This document shows positions 35,689 through 41,658 of a stretch of 64,000 nucleotides of DNA, in pieces (positions within the stretch are counted from its first letter, which is position 1; the number at the start of each line of letters is the position of its first letter). Source of the stretch: Burkholderiaceae bacterium. GTDB taxonomy: Bacteria > Pseudomonadota > Gammaproteobacteria > Burkholderiales > Burkholderiaceae_C. The stretch covers positions 190,303 to 254,302 of the forward strand of contig JACKLN010000007.1 in assembly GCA_024235855.1 (NCBI GenBank), in the 5' to 3' direction. The position numbers and the translations under genes were made by a program. Under the pieces are notes generated by a model. That model searched no databases. It had not been told where the DNA came from and saw nothing but the letters and a program-made list of their open reading frames with translations.

Positions 35689-36594
35689 ATGCTCGACCGC
35701 ATCCGCGCCTCCATCCCCGCCCTGCCCCCGGCCGAGCAGCGTGTGGCGCGCCTGGTGCTCAGCGACCCGCGCAGCTTCGCGTCGCTGCCGGTGGGTGAAC
35801 TCGCCGAACGCGCGCACGTCAGCAAACCCACGGTGGTGCGCTTCTGCCGCAGCGTGGGCTACGACGGCCTGGCCGACTTCAAGCTCAAGCTCGCCGGCAC
35901 GGTCAACGAAGGCGTGCCCTTCGTGCATCGCGCGGTGGACGACGACGACAAGGCCGGCGACATCGTCGTCAAGGTGGTCGACAACGCCGTCAGCGCGCTG
36001 CTGAAGTACCGCAACAGCGCCGCCGGCGGCGCCGTGGAACAGGCCATCGCGCTGCTCACCGAGGCCGGCCGCCAGGGTCGGCGCATCGAGTTCTATGGTG
36101 TCGGCAATTCCGGCATCGTGGCGCAGGACGCGCAGCACAAGTTCTTCCGCCTGGGCGTGCATGCGGCCGCTGTGAGCGACGGCCACGTGCAGGTGATGAG
36201 CGCCACCATGCTGGGGCCGGGCGACTGCGCGGTGATCATCAGCAACTCCGGCCGCAGCCGCGACCTGCTGGACGTGGCGCAGATCGCGCACCGCAAGGGC
36301 GCGGCGGTGATCGTCATCACGGCCAGCGGCAGCCCGCTGGCGCATCTGGCGCTGCAGCCGGGCCACGTGCTGCTGGCGGCCGACCACCCCGAAGACTTCG
36401 ACCGCTACAGCCCGATGGTCTCGCGGCTGCTGCACCTGATGATCGTGGACATCCTGACCACCGGGGTGGCGCTGCGCCTGGGCAGCGAGAAGCTGCGCCC
36501 GACGCTGCAGGAGATCAAGAAGAACCTGCGGGCTCGGCGCTATGCCGAGCCGGCGCCGGCGCCGTTGCCGTCGAGCAGCGAGCCCACGCCGTAG
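35689..36594 (+). CDS. hexR: RpiR-family regulator HexR
   Basis: 301 aa from the ATG at 35689. The N-terminal RpiR helix-turn-helix reads PVGELAERAHVSKPTVVRFCRSVGYDGLADFKL, and the C-terminal SIS sugar-phosphate domain has FYGVGNSGIVAQDAQHKFFRLG and VIISNSGRSRDLL. Position after zwf and the HexR box before zwf support HexR, the repressor of central carbohydrate genes. The last 18 codons (Pro/Ala-rich) overlap the convergent mlaB gene by 55 nt. Confidence 0.93.
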   Translation: MLDRIRASIPALPPAEQRVARLVLSDPRSFASLPVGELAERAHVSKPTVVRFCRSVGYDGLADFKLKLAGTVNEGVPFVHRAVDDDDKAGDIVVKVVDNAVSALLKYRNSAAGGAVEQAIALLTEAGRQGRRIEFYGVGNSGIVAQDAQHKFFRLGVHAAAVSDGHVQVMSATMLGPGDCAVIISNSGRSRDLLDVAQIAHRKGAAVIVITASGSPLAHLALQPGHVLLAADHPEDFDRYSPMVSRLLHLMIVDILTTGVALRLGSEKLRPTLQEIKKNLRARRYAEPAPAPLPSSSEPTP

Positions 36595-36830
36595 AGCTTC
36601 GCCAGCGCCATCAGCTTGGGTGGCGCGCCGGTGAGCATGAAGCCCACGCCACGCGCCTGCGCCAGCCGGCGCGCCTGCAGCAGCAGGGCCACGGCCGCGG
36701 TGTCCACCTCCTGCAGCGCCGAGGCATCGACCGCCAGGTCGCCGCCGGCGGCCAGCGACGCCTCGATGGCGCGCAAGGCCACCGACGCGTCGTCCATCGT
36801 CACCGACGCCGGCAGTGCGACGGACGCCAT
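36540..36830 (-). CDS. mlaB: STAS-domain protein MlaB
   Basis: 96 aa from the ATG at 36830, 2 nt after the mlaC stop. STAS features are present (DLAVDASALQEVDTAAVALLLQARRLAQARGVGFMLTGAPPKL). MlaB binds and stabilises the MlaFE ATPase-permease complex on the cytoplasmic side. It is the last gene of mlaFEDACB, with its end overlapping hexR. Ala/Gly-rich residues at the C-terminus come from the overlap. Confidence 0.9.
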   Translation of the reverse strand: MASVALPASVTMDDASVALRAIEASLAAGGDLAVDASALQEVDTAAVALLLQARRLAQARGVGFMLTGAPPKLMALAKLYGVGSLLDGNGAGAGSA

Positions 36831-36832
36831 GC

Positions 36833-37444
36833 TCACTTGCCCGCCGCCTTGTTGCGCTCGGCCAGCTTGGCGATCAGGCCGTCGATGCCGCCGGCCTTGA
36901 TCTCCTGGCCGAAGCTGTTCTTGTACTGGTTCACCAGCCAGATGCCGAGCACGTTGACGTCGTAGATCTTCCAGCTGTCGCCGGCCTTCTCGAGCCGGTA
37001 GTCGAGCTGGATGGGCTCGCCCTTGCCCTTGACCTCGGTGCGCACCAGCACCTCGGTGTCGTCGGGGTTGGCGCGGAAGGGCTTCATCTGCACCGTCTGG
37101 TCCTTCACCTGCGCCAGCGCACCGGCATAGGTGCGCACCAGCAGCAGCTTGAACTCGGCCTGCAGCTTCTCCTTCTGCTCCGGCGTGGCCTGGCGCCACG
37201 GCAGGCCGACGGCCGAGGCCGTCATGCGCGGGAAGTTCAGGTAGGGCAGCACCTTGGCGTCCACCAGCGCGATGACCTTGCCCACGTCGCCGGCCTGGAT
37301 GGCCGGGTCGGCCTTCACGGCGTCGATGACCTCGTTGGAGAGGTCGCGCACCAGGGCGTCGGGCGCCACGGCGGCCAGCGCGGCGCCGGTGGCGGTCAGC
37401 GACAGGGTCAGCGCCAGGAGCAGCTTGTGCATCGGCTTGAACAT
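36833..37444 (-). CDS. mlaC: Periplasmic phospholipid shuttle MlaC
   Basis: 203 aa. Signal peptide to about residue 24 (ATGAALAA). The mature part has the Tol-Tim/MlaC pattern: KVIALVDAKVLPYLNFPRMTASAVG, QKEKLQAEFKLLLVRTYAGAL and YDVNVLGIWLVNQYKNSF. It carries lipid between the outer-membrane MlaA and the inner-membrane MlaFEDB. A ribosome site (AAAGGA) precedes it. A hairpin occupies the 69-nt gap after mlaA, the only sizeable gap in the operon. Confidence 0.95.
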   Translation of the reverse strand: MFKPMHKLLLALTLSLTATGAALAAVAPDALVRDLSNEVIDAVKADPAIQAGDVGKVIALVDAKVLPYLNFPRMTASAVGLPWRQATPEQKEKLQAEFKLLLVRTYAGALAQVKDQTVQMKPFRANPDDTEVLVRTEVKGKGEPIQLDYRLEKAGDSWKIYDVNVLGIWLVNQYKNSFGQEIKAGGIDGLIAKLAERNKAAGK

Positions 37445-37456
37445 TCAGGTCCTTTC

Positions 37457-37483
37457 GTTCTGCGGGTCCACCCGTCTTAGAAC
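37457..37483 (-). other. Hairpin inside the mla operon ahead of mlaC
   Basis: Arms GTTCT / AGAAC enclose CGGGT-CC-ACCCG with small bulges, in the mlaA-mlaC gap just upstream of the mlaC ribosome binding site. It could set relative expression of mlaC by attenuation or mRNA processing. Weight is limited because GC-rich DNA forms many such stems. Confidence 0.4.
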
Positions 37484-37513
37484 GCACGGGCGGCCCAAAG
37501 GTTCACAGCGGGT

Positions 37514-38245
37514 TCACTTCGGCTCGTCGAACCGCTCTTCCGGGGGGTTGCCGTCGTAGACCTGGTTCAGCCGGCGCGCCAGGTAGGCGTCGCGGATGAA
37601 GCTGTAGCGGTCCAGCGCGATGTCGTCCAGCAGCCGGGTGGCGCCCAGCAGGCCGGCGCGGGTGTCGACCACGTTGAGCACGAAGGCGCCGTTGCGCACG
37701 GCCTCGTCGTGCGTGTAGCGCGGCGCGGTCTCCGGCTGCATGTCCACGATGCGGCCCCCGGTGTCGCGCACCGTCGACGGCCCCAGCAACGGCAGTACCA
37801 GGTACGGCCCCGGGGGCACGCCCCACACGCCCAGCGTCTGGCCGAAGTCCTCGCTCTGGCGCTCCAGGCCCGCCTCGCCGGCCACGTCCAGCAGTCCGCC
37901 AAGCCCGAAGGTGGTGTTCACCGCCATGCGCAGCGTCATGTTCAGCGCCGGCTCCAGCTTGCCCTGCAGCAGGTGGTTGATGGCCGACCAGCCGTCGCCC
38001 AGGTTGCCGAAGAAGTTGCCGATGGCCGTGCGCGCGAACTGGGGCACCACGTCGCGGTAGGTGGTGGCCACGGGCTTGAGCACCGCGTTGTCCACACCGT
38101 CGTTGAAGGCCTGCACGCCGCGATTGAAGCCCTCGAAGGGGTCGGCCGGATTGCCGTCGTCCTGCGCCACCGCCGACGAGGACCCCAGCGCCAGCAGCAG
38201 GCCCAGCGCCAGCGCGCGCGGCATCGAGACGGCGCGCGGCCTCAC
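37514..38245 (-). CDS. mlaA: Outer-membrane lipid-asymmetry protein MlaA (VacJ), without a lipobox
   Basis: 243 aa from a GTG at 38245 overlapping the mlaD stop (GTGA); an ATG at 38224 also leaves a usable signal. The MlaA core is clear: DPFEGFNRGVQAFNDGVDNAVLKPVA, FFGNLGDGWSAINHLLQGK, FGLGGLLDVA, WGVPPGPYLVLPLLGPSTVRDT. E. coli MlaA is a lipoprotein, but here the signal peptide ends SSSAVAQDD with no Cys, so cleavage by signal peptidase I is predicted. The gene lies within the mla operon between mlaD and mlaC, not alone as in E. coli. Confidence 0.93.
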   Translation of the reverse strand: MRPRAVSMPRALALGLLLALGSSSAVAQDDGNPADPFEGFNRGVQAFNDGVDNAVLKPVATTYRDVVPQFARTAIGNFFGNLGDGWSAINHLLQGKLEPALNMTLRMAVNTTFGLGGLLDVAGEAGLERQSEDFGQTLGVWGVPPGPYLVLPLLGPSTVRDTGGRIVDMQPETAPRYTHDEAVRNGAFVLNVVDTRAGLLGATRLLDDIALDRYSFIRDAYLARRLNQVYDGNPPEERFDEPK

Positions 38246-38712
38246 TGCCCGCTCCCCGCCTTCTCGGCCGAGTTGGCCAGGAACTGGCCGATCAGGTTCT
38301 CCAGCACCACGGCCGACTGCGTCTGCGAGAAACGGCCGCCGTCGGCCACCATCTCCTCGGCCGGGCCGGGCTCCAGGCCGATGTACTGGTCGCCCAGCAG
38401 GCCGGAGGTCAGGATCTTGGCGGCCGTGTCCTTCGGGAACTTGAAGTCCTGCTGGAGCTTCATCGTGACCACGCCCTCGTACGTGACGGGATCGAGGCCG
38501 ATGGACGTGACACTGCCCACCTTCACCCCGGCGCTGCGCACCGGGGCCCGCGGCTTCAGGCCGCCGATGTTCTGGAACTTGGCCGTCACCGTGTAGGTGG
38601 CCCCGCCGTTGAAGTTGCCCAGGTTGGCCGCGCGGAAGGCCAAGAAGACCAGCGCCAGCAGGCCCAGCAGCACGAAGAAGCCGACCAGGGTTTCGATGCC
38701 TTTGCGTCCCAT
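38242..38712 (-). CDS. mlaD: MCE-domain phospholipid transporter subunit MlaD
   Basis: 156 aa. One N-terminal transmembrane helix (TLVGFFVLLGLLALVFLAF) and one MCE domain (YTVTAKFQNIGGLKPRAPVRSAGVKVGSV, ILTSGLLGDQYIGLEPG). It forms the periplasmic hexameric ring on MlaFE. Its ATG lies 29 nt after mlaE. The stop is shared with the mlaA GTG. Confidence 0.95.
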   Translation of the reverse strand: MGRKGIETLVGFFVLLGLLALVFLAFRAANLGNFNGGATYTVTAKFQNIGGLKPRAPVRSAGVKVGSVTSIGLDPVTYEGVVTMKLQQDFKFPKDTAAKILTSGLLGDQYIGLEPGPAEEMVADGGRFSQTQSAVVLENLIGQFLANSAEKAGSGQ

Positions 38713-38741
38713 GTTTCTTTGTCCCTTGTTGGCCGATGTCC

Positions 38742-39524
38742 TTACGGCGTGGAGAACATCAGCGCCGTGAGCACGAAGTCCATGCCCAGCACGCCCAGCG
38801 AGGCGATCACGACGGTGCGCGTCGTCGCATAGGCCACGCCTTCGGGCGTGGCCTCGGTCTCGTAGCCCTGGTACAGCGCCACCGCGGTGCAGATGACGCC
38901 GAACACCGCGGCCTTGACGATGCCGTTGCCCACGTCGCGCCAGACATCCACGCCGCTTTGCATGATCGACCAGAAGTTGCCGCCGTCCACGCCGATCAGC
39001 CCCACGGCCACCACCCAGGCCCCGAGGATGCCCACCGCGGAGAACATCGCCGCCAGCAGGGGCATGGCGACGATGCCGCCGAGGAAGCGCGGCGCCAGCA
39101 CACGCTGGCGCGGGTCCACCGCCATCAGCTCCATCGCCGCCAGCTGCTCGCCGGCCTTCATCAGGCCGATCTCGGCAGTCAGCGAGGTGCCGGCGCGGCC
39201 GGCGAACAGCAGCGCCGTCACCACCGGGCCGAGTTCGCGCACCAGCGACAGGTTGACGATCAGGCCCAGGCTCTCGGTGGCGCCGTAGGTGACCAGCGCG
39301 TAGTACATCTGCAGCGCGAGCACGAAGCCGACCGCCAGGCCCGACGCCAGGATGATGAGCAGCGAGCGGTTGCCGATGGCGTGGATCTGGTGCACCACCA
39401 GGTAGAAGCGGCGCAGCGCGCCGGGGAGCACACGCAGCAGGTCCAGGAAGAACACCGCGGCATGGCCGAGCCCTTGCAGCACGGCCAGCGTGCGCGCACC
39501 GAGGGCAGCGACGAGGTTGATCAC
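38742..39524 (-). CDS. mlaE: Phospholipid ABC transporter permease MlaE
   Basis: 260 aa from a GTG at 39524 that overlaps the mlaF stop (GTGA). The MlaE signature is present: NRSLLIILASGLAVGFVLALQ, LVRELGPVVTALLFAGRAGTSLTAEIG and APRFLGGIVAMPLL, with 5-6 membrane segments. Length equals E. coli MlaE (260). It pairs with MlaF. Confidence 0.94.
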   Translation of the reverse strand: MINLVAALGARTLAVLQGLGHAAVFFLDLLRVLPGALRRFYLVVHQIHAIGNRSLLIILASGLAVGFVLALQMYYALVTYGATESLGLIVNLSLVRELGPVVTALLFAGRAGTSLTAEIGLMKAGEQLAAMELMAVDPRQRVLAPRFLGGIVAMPLLAAMFSAVGILGAWVVAVGLIGVDGGNFWSIMQSGVDVWRDVGNGIVKAAVFGVICTAVALYQGYETEATPEGVAYATTRTVVIASLGVLGMDFVLTALMFSTP

Positions 39525-40330
39525 GGCCGCACCCCGAAGTCGTCGGCCAGTTCCGGCGCCGGGTAGTGGAACTTGACCGGCCCGTCGGGTTCGCCGCGCA
39601 CGAACTGGCGCACCTCGGGATCGCTGGAGTCCATCAGGTCCTTCGGCGTGCCCTGGGCCACGATGCGGCCGCCGGTGGCCAGCAGCACCACCCAGTCGCT
39701 GATGGCCATGCACTCGGGCACGTCGTGCGAGATCACGAGCGACGTCGCGCCGGTGGCGTCGTTGAGCGTGCGGATCAGCTGCGCGGCCACACCCATGCTG
39801 ATCAGGTCCAGCCCGGCGAAGGGCTCGTCGTACATGATCAGCTCCGGGTCCAGCGCGATGGCACGCGCCAGCGCGATGCGCCGCGCCATGCCGCCGGAGA
39901 CCTCGGAGATCCTCAGCCCCGCCGCGCCGCGCAGCCCCACGGCGTTGAGCTTCATCAGCACGATGTCGCGGATCATCGCCTCGGGCAGGTCGGTGTGCTC
40001 GCGCAGCGGGAAGGCCACGTTGTCGAACACGCTGAGGTCGGTGAACAGCGCGCCGAACTGGAACAGCATGCCCAGCCGCCGGCGCACGCCATGCATCTGC
40101 GCCTTGTCGCGGATGTCCAGCACCTGGCCGTCGAAGACCACGCGGCCGCTGTTCGGCGCGTGGACGCCGCCGATCAGCCGCAGCAGCGTGGTCTTGCCGC
40201 AGCCCGAGCCGCCCAGCACCGCCGTGACCTTGCCGCGCATGAAGCGCAGCGACACGTCGTTGAGGATGGTGCGGCGTTCGTCGTAGCCGAACGTGACGCG
40301 GTCGATCTCGATCAGGGCGTCGGAGGGCAA
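39521..40330 (-). CDS. mlaF: Phospholipid ABC transporter ATP-binding protein MlaF
   Basis: 269 aa if a TTG at 40330 is the start, which matches the E. coli MlaF length; no ATG or GTG is available in frame close to the domain start, and the ribosome site is not obvious. Motifs: Walker A GGSGCGKTT, signature VSGGMARRIALARA, Walker B MYDEPFAGLD, H-loop ISHDVPEC. It powers the Mla lipid transport complex. It is first gene of mlaFEDACB. A 25-codon ATG reading frame in another frame overlaps the start. Confidence 0.9.
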   Translation of the reverse strand: MPSDALIEIDRVTFGYDERRTILNDVSLRFMRGKVTAVLGGSGCGKTTLLRLIGGVHAPNSGRVVFDGQVLDIRDKAQMHGVRRRLGMLFQFGALFTDLSVFDNVAFPLREHTDLPEAMIRDIVLMKLNAVGLRGAAGLRISEVSGGMARRIALARAIALDPELIMYDEPFAGLDLISMGVAAQLIRTLNDATGATSLVISHDVPECMAISDWVVLLATGGRIVAQGTPKDLMDSSDPEVRQFVRGEPDGPVKFHYPAPELADDFGVRP

Positions 40331-40389
40331 ACCGGGCGGGTGCAGGCCCGGCGGCCCGCGGTGATGGACAGGTCGGAGGATTGTGTCAT
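40312..40389 (-). other. Short open reading frame overlapping the mlaF start
   Basis: ATG at 40389, 25 codons (begins MTQSSDLSIT), ending at 40312, 18 nt inside mlaF. It may be a leader peptide whose translation is coupled to mlaF, the remains of a frameshifted N-terminus, or chance. Its first residues resemble the short polar tails that open many MlaF proteins. Confidence 0.3.
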
Positions 40390-40482
40390 GGGGCCCTCGA
40401 CCCTCCGGGTTCGCCCGGATTTCGCGATGTAAAGCGATGTGTGGGCTTGCGTGCCGCCGTGCGCAGGGAGAATCCGGGCGCC

Positions 40483-41658
40483 GTGACCCCTGCCCCGCCG
40501 CCTTCGCAGCCGCCGATCGACGCCGCATCCTGCGCCGCGTCCAGTGCCTGGACCTGGGCGAGCGGGGTCGTGGCCGCGCTCATCCTGTACGGCAGTTGGT
40601 TTCCTTTCCACTGGATCCACCCGCATCCGGACGAGGTGTGGTGGGCACTCACAAACCTGGACCTATTGACCGGCCGGGGCGACCTGCTGGGCAACGTCGT
40701 CCTGTTCCTGCCGTGGGGGTTTGCCACGGCCAACGCCGCCACGGCCCGCGGTGGCCGCCCCTGGGTCTGGGCCCTGGTGGGCGGCGCCGGGCTGGCAATG
40801 CTGGCGCAGGCCGGGCAGTTCTTCGAAATGCACCGCGACCCGCGCTGGGCCGACGTGGTGTGGAACCTCGTCGGCGCCGGACTGGGTTGGACCGCGTCGG
40901 GCATAGTGCCGCGGCGGGCCGGCACCGCTGCGTGGGCGCTGCTGGCCGGCAGCGCAGGGGCCGCGTGGCTGCCCTGGTGGCCGAGCCTGGACCCGGCGCG
41001 GCTGCAGCGGCACTGGGCACGGCTGGCCGAGCTCGGCGCCTGGCAGGGGCCCGAGGCCGCGATGATGGCCGGGCTGACGCTGGTGGCCGGCTGCGGCGCC
41101 GCCTGGCTGCTCCGCGGGCCGACCACATCCCACGGGCCAGGCCGCACACCGGTCAGCGCCACCGTCGCGGCCGGCCTGGTGGTGGTGCTGGGTCAGGCGC
41201 TGGTGCCGGGCAGCCGCTTCAGCGCGGGCGGCGTGCTGGGCGGTCTGCTCGGCATCGGCTTGGCGCTGGGCCTGTGGCGCCACCCGCGTGCCACCGCCGT
41301 GGCGCTGGTGGCGCTGCAGGTGCTCGGCGGCCTGGCGCCGTTCGACCTCCAGCCGCAGCCGGTGCAGGCGATGCACTGGCTGCCGTTCGAGGCCCTGCTG
41401 GGCGGCTCGATGCTCGGCAACGCCCAGGCCCTGGCGCGCGACGCCTGGCTGTGGGGCTGCGCCCTGTGGTTCGCGCGCCGGGGCGGCTGGCCGCTGGTGC
41501 CGGCCACTGCCGTCTGTGCCGCACTGGCGCTGGCGGTGGAGGCCGTGCAGTGCTGGATGCCGTCGCGCACGGCGGACGTGACGCCGGCGCTGATCGTGCT
41601 GGGGCTGGGATGGGGGCTGGCGGCCTGGCGCGCGGCCAGCATGTCAGATCGCGCCTGA
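40483..41658 (+). CDS. VanZ-family membrane protein
   Basis: 391 aa from a GTG at 40483, with AGGGAG 12 nt upstream; the reading frame is open earlier, so the start is approximate. VanZ-type features: LYGSWFPFHW, RGDLLGNVVLFLPWGF and the acidic block AGQFFEMHRDPRWADVVWNLVGAGLG, with about nine membrane segments; a second weaker VanZ-like half ends with EAVQCWMPSRTADV. Such proteins occur in exopolysaccharide/exosortase loci, but their role is unknown. It overlaps the convergent polymerase gene by 15 nt. Confidence 0.85.
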   Translation: MTPAPPPSQPPIDAASCAASSAWTWASGVVAALILYGSWFPFHWIHPHPDEVWWALTNLDLLTGRGDLLGNVVLFLPWGFATANAATARGGRPWVWALVGGAGLAMLAQAGQFFEMHRDPRWADVVWNLVGAGLGWTASGIVPRRAGTAAWALLAGSAGAAWLPWWPSLDPARLQRHWARLAELGAWQGPEAAMMAGLTLVAGCGAAWLLRGPTTSHGPGRTPVSATVAAGLVVVLGQALVPGSRFSAGGVLGGLLGIGLALGLWRHPRATAVALVALQVLGGLAPFDLQPQPVQAMHWLPFEALLGGSMLGNAQALARDAWLWGCALWFARRGGWPLVPATAVCAALALAVEAVQCWMPSRTADVTPALIVLGLGWGLAAWRAASMSDRA

